Shown one piece after another: positions 1-7,410 of a stretch of 12,008 bases of DNA. Origin of the DNA: an uncultured Megasphaera sp. (GTDB lineage Bacteria > Bacillota > Negativicutes > Veillonellales > Megasphaeraceae); NCBI GenBank assembly GCA_902464195.1, contig CABQJB010000047.1, positions 1 to 12,008 on the forward strand. The letters are read 5' to 3'. A model generated the notes under the pieces. It ran no database searches, had not been told where the DNA came from, and saw nothing but the letters and a program-made list of their open reading frames with translations. Positions within the stretch are counted from its first letter, which is position 1. Every line of letters begins with the position of its first letter. Made by a program: the position numbers and the translations under genes.

Positions 1-3000
1 CTGCAGGGCAGCGACGTGGTGGTAGCCTTCGTTTTTGCCTTTGTTGGCAAAGACGCGGAGGACTTCACGGGCTGTATCGAGGGAGGTCAGGCAGGGAACG
101 GCGAGTTCTACGGCCATGCGGCGGAGGTTGAAGCCGTCGCGTTCCGGGTGCTTGCCATAGGTCAGGGTGTTGAGGACCAGGTCGATTTTGCCGTTGCGGA
201 TCAGGGTGGCTATATTCTGGCCGCCTTCATGAATCTTGCGGACGATGTCGACGGGCATGCCGTGATCGTTGAAGTATTTGCCTGTCCCTTCGGTAGCGAT
301 GATGTGATAGCCCAATTCCTTGAAGCCTTTAGCCAGCTGGAGGGCTTCGGCTTTATCGCGGTCGGCGACGGTGACGAGGATCGTGCCGCCGGCGGGAATC
401 TTCATCTTCGCGCCATTGACGGCTTTGTACAGGGCTTCGGAGTAAGAATGCCCGATACCCATAACTTCGCCAGTCGATTTCATTTCCGGCCCGAGGGCGA
501 TTTCAGCCAGACCGATTTTGCTGAACGAGAAGACCGGAGCTTTGGCGGCGACGTGTTTCTTGGCCGGCATGAGGCCGCTGTGATAGCCCATGTCCTTCAA
601 GGTTTCGCCGAGAGCGATGCGGGTTGCGATTTCAACAATCGGGAAATGGGTGACCTTGCTCAGGAAAGGAACGGTACGGCTCGAACGCGGGTTGACTTCG
701 ATGATGTACAACTTGCCGCGGGAAACGACGAACTGGATGTTGACCGAGCCTTTTACCTGGAGTTCCAGGGAAATGCGCGTCGTGTAGTCGACGATCTGGT
801 TGATCATATCCTGGTCCAGATGCTGCGGCGGATAGACGGCGATGGAGTCACCAGAATGGACGCCGGCCCGTTCGACCTGTTCCATGATGCCCGGGATGTA
901 GACGTCGGTACCATCGGCAACGGCGTCGACTTCGACTTCACGGCCGACCATGTATTCGTCGATGAGGATCGGGTGGTCTGGCGAAGCGATGACGGCTTCA
1001 CGGAGATAGCGTTCCAATTCTTTTTCGTTATAGACGATTTCCATAGCCCGGCCGCCGAGGACGTAAGACGGGCGGACGATGAGCGGGAATTCCAATTCCT
1101 TGGAAACCTTCATGGCTTCTTTATCGCTGGTAGCGATGCGGCCATCCGGACGGGGAATGTTCAATTTGGCCAGGACTTCGTCGAAGCGTTCGCGGTCTTC
1201 AGCGCGGTCCATGCCGTCGACAGACGTACCGAGGACGGTGACGCCCCGTTTGGCCAGAGGAGCTGCCAGGTTGATGGCCGTCTGGCCGCCGAACTGGCAG
1301 ATGACGCCGACCGGTTTTTCCTTGTCGACGACAGCCATGACGTCTTCGACCGTGAGCGGTTCAAAGTACAGGCTGTCCGACGTATCGAAGTCGGTGCTGA
1401 CCGTTTCCGGGTTGTTGTTGACGATGATGCTGTTCATGCCGGCTTTGCGCAGGGCCCAGGCCGAGTGGACCGAGCAGTAGTCGAATTCGATACCCTGACC
1501 GATGCGGATCGGACCGGAACCGAGGACGATGACGCTCTTCTTGCCCAACGGTTTGACTTCGTCTTCGTCGGCATAGCACGAATAGTAATACGGTGTAGCC
1601 GCTTCAAATTCGGCAGCGCACGTATCGACCATCTTGAAGGTCGGCGTAATGCCGTGGTCGACGCGGAACTGGCGGACTTCGTCTTCCGTCTTGTTGGTGA
1701 AGCCGGCGATGACGGCATCCGGCATGCTGTAGCGTTTAGCCAGGCGGATGTTGTCGACTGTCAGGTTGTTGCGCTTCAAGTCGAATTCCAAGTCGATGAT
1801 GTTCTTGATCTTATGGAGGAACCACAGGTCATAGCCCGTGATGTAATGGATCTTTTCTTCGCTGATGCCGAGACGCAGGGCCTGAGCGACGACGAAGAGC
1901 CGTTCATCATCCTGTTTCTGCAGGAGTTCGACGATGTCGATGAGGGACTTGCTTTCGAGCTTCTTCATGGAAATATAGTTGACACCGATTTCCAGGGAGC
2001 GGACGGCTTTGAGCAGGGCCCCTTCAAAGCAGCGGTCGAGGGCCATGACTTCACCGGTAGCCTTCATCTGCGTGCCCAGGGTCTTGTCGGCGAGGGCGAA
2101 TTTTTCAAAAGGCCAGCGCGGGAATTTGACGACACAGTAGTCGAGGGTCGGTTCGAAGCAGGCCGTCGTCTTGCCCGTGACGGCGTTGGTGATCTGGTCC
2201 AGGGTCAGGCCCGTAGCGACTTTGGCGGCAACTTTGGCGATTGGATAGCCCGTCGCTTTGGAAGCCAGGGCCGACGAACGGCTGACACGAGGATTGACTT
2301 CGATGACGTAATACTGGTTGCTGTTCGGGTCCAGGGCGTACTGGACGTTGCAGCCGCCTTCGATTTTCAAGCGGCGGATGATAGCCAGCGATGCCGTACG
2401 CAGCATCTGGTACTGCAAGTCATTCAGGGTCTGGCTCGGTGCGACGACGATGGAGTCGCCCGTATGGATGCCGACGGGGTCGATGTTTTCCATGTTGCAG
2501 ACGATGATGCAGTTGTCGGCCTTGTCGCGCATGACTTCGTATTCGATTTCCTTCCAGCCGGCAACGGAGCGTTCGACGAGGATCTGGTTAATCGGGCTGA
2601 GTTTGATGCCGCGCGTGGCGATCATGAACAATTCGTCTTCGTCATGGGCAATGCCGCCGCCTGTACCGCCGAGGGTAAAGGCCGGACGGACGATGATCGG
2701 ATAGCCGATCTTGTCGGCAAATTCGATGGCCGACGGGACGTCTTCAAAGATATCACTTTCCGGAACAGGCTGGTTGATATCTTTCATGGCTTTCTTGAAA
2801 AGTTCCCGGTCTTCCGCTTCTTCGATAGCCGACAGATGCGTGCCTAAGAGCTGGACGTTATATTTTTCCAGGACACCGGCGTTAGCCAGTTCGACAGCCA
2901 TATTCAGGCCGACCTGGCCGCCAAGGGTAGCCAGCAGGCCGTCAGGTCGTTCTTTTTCAATGACTTCCGTTACGTAGTCGAGGGAAATCGGTTCGACATA

Positions 3001-3186
3001 GACGCGGTCGGCAATGTCTTCGTCGGTCATAATCGTCGCCGGGTTGCTGTTGATGAGGACGACTTCCAGTCCTTCTTCCTTCAAGGCACGGCAGGCCTGG
3101 GTGCCGGCATAGTCGAATTCAGCGGCCTGACCGATGATAATAGGGCCCGAACCGATAACGAGTACTTTCTTCAATCCTTCTATCAT
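1..3186 (-). CDS. carB: Carbamoyl-phosphate synthase large subunit (3' end cut by window edge)
   Basis: Large, ammonia-using subunit of carbamoyl-phosphate synthase. It makes carbamoyl phosphate from bicarbonate, 2 ATP and the ammonia channelled from the small subunit, in the cytoplasm. Translation from the ATG at 3184-3186 begins MIEGLKKVLVIGSGP and stays open for 1062 codons to base 1. The family is about 1070 residues long, so only a few C-terminal codons are missing. The internal duplication typical of CarB is visible: GSGPIIIGQAAEFDY near the N terminus and GSGPIRIGQGIEFDY about halfway, each opening one synthetase half with an ATP-grasp domain (carboxyphosphate, then carbamoyl phosphate). 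The last ~130 residues match the position of the MGS-like allosteric domain, which binds UMP or other effectors in relatives. It lies 1 nt after the carA stop, and its Shine-Dalgarno GGAGG sits inside the last carA codons, implying translational coupling. TTA, CTA and TCA codons are almost absent. Confidence 0.97.
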   Translation of the reverse strand, partial: MIEGLKKVLVIGSGPIIIGQAAEFDYAGTQACRALKEEGLEVVLINSNPATIMTDEDIADRVYVEPISLDYVTEVIEKERPDGLLATLGGQVGLNMAVELANAGVLEKYNVQLLGTHLSAIEEAEDRELFKKAMKDINQPVPESDIFEDVPSAIEFADKIGYPIIVRPAFTLGGTGGGIAHDEDELFMIATRGIKLSPINQILVERSVAGWKEIEYEVMRDKADNCIIVCNMENIDPVGIHTGDSIVVAPSQTLNDLQYQMLRTASLAIIRRLKIEGGCNVQYALDPNSNQYYVIEVNPRVSRSSALASKATGYPIAKVAAKVATGLTLDQITNAVTGKTTACFEPTLDYCVVKFPRWPFEKFALADKTLGTQMKATGEVMALDRCFEGALLKAVRSLEIGVNYISMKKLESKSLIDIVELLQKQDDERLFVVAQALRLGISEEKIHYITGYDLWFLHKIKNIIDLEFDLKRNNLTVDNIRLAKRYSMPDAVIAGFTNKTEDEVRQFRVDHGITPTFKMVDTCAAEFEAATPYYYSCYADEDEVKPLGKKSVIVLGSGPIRIGQGIEFDYCSVHSAWALRKAGMNSIIVNNNPETVSTDFDTSDSLYFEPLTVEDVMAVVDKEKPVGVICQFGGQTAINLAAPLAKRGVTVLGTSVDGMDRAEDRERFDEVLAKLNIPRPDGRIATSDKEAMKVSKELEFPLIVRPSYVLGGRAMEIVYNEKELERYLREAVIASPDHPILIDEYMVGREVEVDAVADGTDVYIPGIMEQVERAGVHSGDSIAVYPPQHLDQDMINQIVDYTTRISLELQVKGSVNIQFVVSRGKLYIIEVNPRSSRTVPFLSKVTHFPIVEIATRIALGETLKDMGYHSGLMPAKKHVAAKAPVFSFSKIGLAEIALGPEMKSTGEVMGIGHSYSEALYKAVNGAKMKIPAGGTILVTVADRDKAEALQLAKGFKELGYHIIATEGTGKYFNDHGMPVDIVRKIHEGGQNIATLIRNGKIDLVLNTLTYGKHPERDGFNLRRMAVELAVPCLTSLDTAREVLRVFANKGKNEGYHHVAALQ

Positions 3187-3187
3187 G

Positions 3188-4246
3188 TTAGTTTTCCTCC
3201 ATCATCTTGACGAATTGTGTAAACAGATACAAATTATCAGTCGGTCCCGGCGAAGCTTCCGGATGGTACTGGACGCACATGATCTTCTTGGACGGGACTT
3301 CAAAACCTTCGAGGGTGTTGTCGTGGAGGTTGCGATGAGTGATGACGACGTCATCGGGCAGGGATGTTTCGTCGATGACATAGCCGTGGTTCTGGGACGT
3401 GATGTAGACGCGGCCCGTACGGATATCCTTGACCGGATGGTTGGCACCGCGGTGACCGAAAGCCAGCTTGCGGCTCTTGCCGCCCAGGGCCAGACCGAGC
3501 ATCTGGAGACCCAGGCAGATGCCGAAAATCGGTTTCTTGCCGATCATCTTCTTGACTTCTTCGACGATGTACGGGACGTCTTTCGGGTCGCCAGGGCCGT
3601 TGCTCAGGAAGATACCGTCCGGATTGACGGCCAGGACTTCTTCGGCCTTGGTTTCCGCCGGGAAAATGGTCAGGCGGCAGTCGCTGTTGACCAGTTCGCG
3701 CAGGATGTTGGCTTTGGCGCCGTAATCCATGACGGCGACGTGGAAGCGGCCATCGCCCATGTGCTTGATTTCACGCGTCGTGACGCGGCGGACGAGCTGT
3801 GTTTCCAGCGGTGTATCGAAGAGTTCCTTGATAGCGCTTTCTTCCATCGTTTCCGGCACGATGACGCCTTTCATGACGCCCTGGCTTCGGATGGCCCGCG
3901 TAATGGCACGCGTATCGACGCCGTAGAGGCAGGGGATGTGGTGTGTCATAATAAAGGTAGACAGCTTGCCTTCGTTCTGCCAGTTGCTCGGTTCTTCACA
4001 AAGCTCACTGACAACGAAGCCGGCAGCATAGGGACGGTCGGCCTGTTCGATTTCGTGGAACAAACCATAGTTACCGATGAGCGGGTAGGTCATGGTAATG
4101 ATCTGACCGGCATAGGACGGATCGGTGAACGTTTCCTGATAGCCTGTCATGCCCGTATTGAAGACAACTTCGCCGACAGCTGGTTCATCCATCAGCATGT
4201 TGCCATAAAACTTCTGTCCGTTCTCTAATATGAGGACACCTTTCAT
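3188..4246 (-). CDS. carA: Carbamoyl-phosphate synthase small (glutaminase) subunit
   Basis: Glutamine amidotransferase subunit that hydrolyses glutamine and passes ammonia to CarB. It has 352 residues, close to the bacterial CarA norm of 350-380. Residues ~1-150 form the CarA-specific N-terminal domain (TGMTGYQE near residue 32). The C-terminal half is a class I GATase: SNGPGDP at ~215-221, the nucleophile elbow GICLGLQ with Cys244, and the catalytic pair in QYHPEA (His328, Glu330). All triad residues are present, so it should be active. The start is the ATG at 4244-4246, which overlaps the pyrC stop by one base (TAATG). A GGGGAGG ribosome-binding site lies just upstream, inside pyrC. It is third in the pyrBC-carAB operon and immediately precedes carB. 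The arrangement places it under the PyrR leader, so this copy serves pyrimidine synthesis at least. Confidence 0.98.
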   Translation of the reverse strand: MKGVLILENGQKFYGNMLMDEPAVGEVVFNTGMTGYQETFTDPSYAGQIITMTYPLIGNYGLFHEIEQADRPYAAGFVVSELCEEPSNWQNEGKLSTFIMTHHIPCLYGVDTRAITRAIRSQGVMKGVIVPETMEESAIKELFDTPLETQLVRRVTTREIKHMGDGRFHVAVMDYGAKANILRELVNSDCRLTIFPAETKAEEVLAVNPDGIFLSNGPGDPKDVPYIVEEVKKMIGKKPIFGICLGLQMLGLALGGKSRKLAFGHRGANHPVKDIRTGRVYITSQNHGYVIDETSLPDDVVITHRNLHDNTLEGFEVPSKKIMCVQYHPEASPGPTDNLYLFTQFVKMMEEN

Positions 4247-5538
4247 TATAAAACCTCCCCGTTTTTCATTACAATTTTACCATTGACGATGGTAGCTGCG
4301 GCCTTGCCTTTGAAAATCATTTCATCGAAAGGCGACGCTTTTCCCTTGGAATAGAATTTCGAGGAATCTACCGTCCATTCTTTATCGAGATCGAGTACGG
4401 TCAAATCGGCATCCTTGCCCGGTGCGATGACGCCGGCGTCGAGGCCGAGGATCTTGGCCTGTGCCGTCGACATGGCATTGACCAGGGTCATGAGGTCGAT
4501 ATGACCCGTATGATACATATAAGTCAGCATGGCGCCGACGCTCGTTTCCAAGCCGACGAAGCCGCTGGGAGCCAGGTTGAATTCCTGGTCCTTTTCTTCC
4601 CATTCATGCGGTGCGTGGTCGGTGACGACGGCATCGATGGTGCCATCCTGCAAACCGGCGACGCAGGCTGCACGGTGTTCTTCCGAGCGGATCGGCGGGT
4701 TGACTTTATACCGTGTTTCAAAGGTGCGCAGGGCTTCATCAGTCAGGATGAGGTGCTGCGGCGTGACTTCTGCTGTGACCTGGACGCCACGCTTCTTGGC
4801 CTGGCGGACCAGTTCGACAGCGTTCTTGGTGCTGATGTGGGCGATGTGGACCGGCGTATGTGTCGCTTCGGCCAGGAAAATATCGCGGGCGACGGCAATG
4901 TCTTCGGCGACAGCCGGACGGCCTTTGATGCCCAGTTCGTTGGAAACGACGCCTTCATGCATGTTGCCGCCTTCGACGAGGCTCTGTTCTTCGCAGTGGT
5001 CGATGATGACCTTATGGAACATGCTGGCATATTCCATGGCTTTGCGCATGAAGTCGCAGTTTTCGACGTAACGGCCGTCATCGGAGAAAGCGGCGACGCC
5101 TTCTTTGGCCATGGCACCCATAGCGGCCAGTTCCTGGCCCTGGAGGCCCTTGGAGATGGCGCCGATGATTTCGACTTTGACTTTGGCTTCCCGTTCGATC
5201 TTATACTTCATGCCGTCGACGATGATGGCCGAATCGATGACCGGTTTGGTATTCGGCATGGTCGCAACGCGGGTGATGCCGCCGGCAGCAGCGGCCTTCG
5301 TCCCCGTTTCAATCGTTTCCTTGCCGGACTGGCCGGGCTGGCGGAGATGGACGTGCATATCGATGAAGCCCGGTGCTACGACGAGGCCCGATGCGTCGAA
5401 GATTTCGGCGCCGTCAGCGCTCAGATTGGCTCCGACTTCCTTAATTTTACCATTTTCAATGAGAATGTCACAAATTTCATCCTGCTGCATGGCCGGATTT
5501 ACGACTCTGCCGCCTTTAACGAGTAGTGTCAACGTCAT
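4246..5538 (-). CDS. pyrC: Dihydroorotase (class I)
   Basis: Zinc amidohydrolase that cyclises N-carbamoyl-aspartate to dihydroorotate, the third step of de novo pyrimidine synthesis. It has 430 residues, the usual size for the Bacillus/Aquifex-type class I enzyme. Visible metal and catalytic motifs: DMHVHLRQPG (His62, His64), FSDDGRYV (Asp153/154, where other classes carry a carboxylated lysine), DHCEE (His181), HIAHIST (His231, His234) and VVTDHAPH (Asp307). The substrate-binding MPNTKP is at ~94-99. Its 5' end overlaps pyrB by 23 nt. The annotated ATG (5536-5538) sits only 2 nt after GGGAGG, which is too close for a normal start. A TTG two codons later (5530-5532) has a spacing of 8 nt and may be the true start, giving 428 residues. 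The 3' end overlaps carA by 1 nt. Confidence 0.97.
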   Translation of the reverse strand: MTLTLLVKGGRVVNPAMQQDEICDILIENGKIKEVGANLSADGAEIFDASGLVVAPGFIDMHVHLRQPGQSGKETIETGTKAAAAGGITRVATMPNTKPVIDSAIIVDGMKYKIEREAKVKVEIIGAISKGLQGQELAAMGAMAKEGVAAFSDDGRYVENCDFMRKAMEYASMFHKVIIDHCEEQSLVEGGNMHEGVVSNELGIKGRPAVAEDIAVARDIFLAEATHTPVHIAHISTKNAVELVRQAKKRGVQVTAEVTPQHLILTDEALRTFETRYKVNPPIRSEEHRAACVAGLQDGTIDAVVTDHAPHEWEEKDQEFNLAPSGFVGLETSVGAMLTYMYHTGHIDLMTLVNAMSTAQAKILGLDAGVIAPGKDADLTVLDLDKEWTVDSSKFYSKGKASPFDEMIFKGKAAATIVNGKIVMKNGEVL

Positions 5539-6460
5539 CGCCTCCCATAATTGTCAGATATAATACGGCCATACGAACGGATACGCCGTTCTTGACCTGT
5601 TCCTGAATCGAAGAAAATTCGCTGTAACATGTATCCGGTTCGATTTCGATGCCCCGGTTCATGGGACCCGGATGAAGGACGAGGACGTCGTCTTTAGCCC
5701 ACTTGAGGCGGTCGCGGTTGATACCGAAGAGCGAATTGTATTCACCGGCGCTGGGAAAGAAGCCGATGCCCTGGCGTTCTTTCTGGATGCGCAGGACGTT
5801 GATGACGTCTGCATCCTGGATGGCTTCCTTCAAGTCGTAGTGGACTTTGACGCCCATGGCTTCCAATTCCGGCTGGAGCAGTGTCCGCGGGCCGACGAGG
5901 TGGACGTCAGCGCCCATGGTCTTGAGGCCGTAGATATTGGAGCGGGCGACGCGGCCGTGGTCGATATCGCCGACGATGACGACCTTCAAGCCGTCGATAT
6001 GGCCTTTGACTTCCTGAATGGTGAACATGTCGAGGAGACCCTGCGTCGGATGTTCGTGGGCACCATCACCGGCGTTGATGATAATCGGATCGACGCAGCG
6101 GTCGGCAAACCAAGGCGAACCTTCCTGTTTCTGACGCATGACGATGGCATCGACACCCATGGCCGTTACCGTCAGCAGGGTATCGCGGAAACTTTCGCCT
6201 TTCTGGATGGAGCTTCCCCGCGGCGTGAAGTTGATGACATCGGCGCCGAGATACTTGGCAGCCATTTCAAAGGAGCCACGCGTACGCGTACTTGGTTCCC
6301 AGAACATGTTGACCACCGATTTCCCTTTGAGCAGGGATAATTTCTTATTTCCGCTGTTGACGACGGCTTTCATCTTCTTAGCTACCTGCAGTATCAATTC
6401 AATTTCTTCTTTCGGTACTCCCTGGAGCCCCAACAGGCTTTTGCCCTGTATACTAACCAT
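5516..6460 (-). CDS. pyrB: Aspartate carbamoyltransferase catalytic chain
   Basis: Joins carbamoyl phosphate and L-aspartate to give N-carbamoyl-aspartate, the committed step of pyrimidine synthesis. It has 314 residues, normal for the catalytic chain (~305-311). The carbamoyl-phosphate loop STRTR is at residues ~57-61, followed by GSFE. HEHPTQGLLD occurs near residue 135 and HPGPMNRG near the C terminus. The start is the ATG at 6458-6460, because it has a perfect AAGGAGG seven to eight bases upstream and the next residues (MVSIQGKSLLGL) match the family N terminus. A longer in-frame start at 6508 would read through the leader terminator hairpin and is rejected. No regulatory chain (pyrI) is adjacent, so the enzyme is probably the unregulated trimer type, with control exerted through the PyrR leader. 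First gene of the operon. Confidence 0.98.
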   Translation of the reverse strand: MVSIQGKSLLGLQGVPKEEIELILQVAKKMKAVVNSGNKKLSLLKGKSVVNMFWEPSTRTRGSFEMAAKYLGADVINFTPRGSSIQKGESFRDTLLTVTAMGVDAIVMRQKQEGSPWFADRCVDPIIINAGDGAHEHPTQGLLDMFTIQEVKGHIDGLKVVIVGDIDHGRVARSNIYGLKTMGADVHLVGPRTLLQPELEAMGVKVHYDLKEAIQDADVINVLRIQKERQGIGFFPSAGEYNSLFGINRDRLKWAKDDVLVLHPGPMNRGIEIEPDTCYSEFSSIQEQVKNGVSVRMAVLYLTIMGGDDVDTTR

Positions 6461-6474
6461 CGAATCCTCCTTGT

Positions 6475-6506
6475 AAAAAAAAGACCTCTGCCGCAGGGCA
6501 AAGGTC
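6475..6506 (-). terminator. PyrR-controlled intrinsic terminator of the pyr leader
   Basis: A 10-bp stem, GACCTTTGCC (6506-6497) with GGCAGAGGTC (6492-6483), containing one G-U pair and closed by a CTGC tetraloop. It is followed by eight T's (6482-6475). It ends just before the pyrB ribosome-binding site, so it stops transcription ahead of the whole operon when it forms. Its 5' arm is shared with the antiterminator. Confidence 0.93.
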
Positions 6507-6537
6507 ATATTATAAGCATGGCAAAATATGTCCCTTT
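6500..6537 (-). promoter_or_regulatory. pyr leader antiterminator
   Basis: AAAGG (6537-6533) can pair with CCTTT (6504-6500), and CATATT (6530-6525) with AATATG (6511-6506), separated by a small GA/A internal loop. This helix uses the 3' arm of the PyrR hairpin at 6533-6563 and the 5' arm of the terminator at 6475-6506. It is therefore exclusive with both, as in the Bacillus PyrR attenuators. The pairing is read by eye. No folding energy was computed. Confidence 0.85.
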
Positions 6538-6563
6538 TTAGCCTCTCCGGACTATATTAAAGG
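6533..6563 (-). promoter_or_regulatory. PyrR binding hairpin 2 (anti-antiterminator)
   Basis: Contains AGTCCGGAGAGGCT (6553-6540), an excellent match to the PyrR RNA consensus remembered from Bacillus pyr leaders (AGUCCNGNGAGGCU). It is flanked by a lower stem CCTTT (6563-6559) with AAAGG (6537-6533). When UMP- or UTP-bound PyrR stabilises this hairpin, the antiterminator cannot form and the terminator does. This is the box that directly competes with the antiterminator. Confidence 0.92.
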
Positions 6564-6580
6564 TACAATCTGAAAGTATG

Positions 6581-6616
6581 AGAATCGTACAGCCTCACGG
6601 GACTGCCACATATTCT
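6581..6616 (-). promoter_or_regulatory. PyrR binding hairpin 1 (second, upstream box)
   Basis: Contains AGTCCCGTGAGGCT (6604-6591), again matching the PyrR consensus. The enclosing stem is AGAAT (6616-6612) with ATTCT (6585-6581), plus inner pairs GT/AC and CAG/CTG around a purine (GG) internal bulge, as expected for PyrR sites. It starts at or next to the predicted transcription start. No terminator follows this box before box 2. Confidence 0.85.
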
Positions 6617-6623
6617 TCTATAT

Positions 6624-6652
6624 ATTGTATCGGCCAGGGCCTATAAAGTCAA
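6624..6652 (-). promoter_or_regulatory. Sigma-A promoter of the pyrBC-carAB operon
   Basis: TTGACT (6652-6647), 17-bp spacer, TACAAT (6629-6624). Five of six bases match consensus in each box. Transcription should begin near 6617, giving a leader of about 155 nt before pyrB. The -35 box lies only 17 bp after the stop codon of the preceding gene. Confidence 0.88.
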
Positions 6653-6669
6653 GCAGTTTTTTCACGACT

Positions 6670-7167
6670 TCAATCCGTCGAGGCTGGCGTAATGGTCACG
6701 GCCTGGGGCGTAATGGTGACGCTGTTGTAAAAAGCCTCGAACAGCTGTGCCGGAACGTACATCGTGCCGTTGACATTGACCGGGCCGGCACCGTACTGGA
6801 AGATATGGTTCAAGTTGACCTTCTTGATCGTCCCGATCCGTTCGTACCAGTCTTCACCGGGTTTGACGATGATATAGGCGATATTCATTTCGACGCGGAC
6901 GCTCTGGTCGTCAGGATCCCAGGTCACGGTATAACCGAGCTGCTCCGCCACCTTCCGCAAGGGAATCATGACCACATTGTTTTCCTGCAATACAGCCCCA
7001 TCGGCCGGGTCCATGACCTTGCCGGCCACAGTCAGCTGGCACTGCTGTACCGCCGTCAGCCCCGGAATCGACGTATACGGTCCCATAATCGGGCCTTCAT
7101 CATAGGCCCAGGCCGGCCCGCAAGCCAAAGCCGCCACGACCATCGCTAAGATAATACTCTTCTTCAT
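6670..7167 (-). CDS. Exported protein with copper amine oxidase N-terminal-like (stalk) domain
   Basis: A 165-residue protein of unknown specific function. The first 21 residues (MKKSIILAM..., ending AWA before YDEGP) form a Sec signal peptide. A cysteine in ALACG is a weak alternative lipobox, so lipidation cannot be excluded. The mature part resembles the copper amine oxidase N-terminal-like domain common in Firmicute envelope proteins: MIPLRKVAEQLGYTVTW and DQSVRV, then a second NGTMYVPAQLFEAF unit near the C terminus. In these families the fold is a non-catalytic stalk or wall-associated module and does not imply copper or amine oxidase activity. The ATG at 7167 is chosen because AGGGGGG precedes it at about 8 nt and the signal peptide begins there. 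A 23-residue upstream extension is not credible. It is flanked by a repeat-filled intergenic region and the pyr promoter. No terminator is visible after it, and a link to pyrimidine metabolism is not evident. Confidence 0.85.
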   Translation of the reverse strand: MKKSIILAMVVAALACGPAWAYDEGPIMGPYTSIPGLTAVQQCQLTVAGKVMDPADGAVLQENNVVMIPLRKVAEQLGYTVTWDPDDQSVRVEMNIAYIIVKPGEDWYERIGTIKKVNLNHIFQYGAGPVNVNGTMYVPAQLFEAFYNSVTITPQAVTITPASTD

Positions 7168-7268
7168 AAGGGATCCCCCCTTTATCCAAAACAAAAAACG
7201 AGTCGTAAATAAGGATATATATAATATATTCGACAAAGCCCGCCGTTTTCCTGCTAATATTTAAAAGA

Positions 7269-7390
7269 ACGCAGGTCGCAGTCCGCCACTGTAGGGGCCG
7301 TCCCAAGCCTTTCTGGCTCGTCAGGTGCCGACCAGCGGGAGGTGCAGGACGATTGCCAGAACGGACAGCTGAGGATGGGCGGCCCGCCTG
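7269..7390. repeat. Interspersed repeat fragment, apparently interrupted
   Basis: ACGCAGGTCGCAGTCCGC (7269-7286) matches 11732-11749 with two differences, in direct orientation. GTAGGGGCCGTCCCAA (7291-7306) is an exact inverted copy of 11925-11940. In the right-hand copy this block is followed almost at once by CGGGCGGCCCGC. Here the matching GGGCGGCCCGC starts only at 7377, so about 70 bases (7307-7376) intervene. The spacer contains the inverted pair TTCTGGC (7311-7317) and GCCAGAA (7355-7361), extended by CGTC/GACG. Multi-copy status in the genome is inferred and cannot be seen here. Confidence 0.6.
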
Positions 7391-7410
7391 AATCCTGGGA
7401 ATAACGCTGA

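Noticed and set aside
16..2847. Very long plus-strand open frame (943 codons)
   Set aside because: It is wholly antisense to carB in the same codon register, has no recognisable domains or ribosome-binding site, and is Asp/Phe/Val-rich as expected for a reverse-translated coding strand.
3134..4228. Plus-strand open frame of 364 codons opposite carA
   Set aside because: Codon-register shadow of carA, which carries complete GATase motifs on the minus strand.
4501..5526. Plus-strand open frame opposite pyrC
   Set aside because: Codon-register shadow of pyrC. No independent start signal or family resemblance.
6461..6508. In-frame N-terminal extension of PyrB from an ATG at 6508
   Set aside because: It would translate the leader terminator hairpin and T-run. 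The internal ATG at 6460 has a perfect ribosome-binding site and the family N terminus.
7280..7340. Possible cobalamin-type riboswitch (CGCCACTGTA followed by AAGCC...CAGG)
   Set aside because: The resemblance is limited to short words on the plus strand. The upstream conserved blocks are missing, no plus-strand gene follows, and the core is explained by the repeat shared with 11925-11940.
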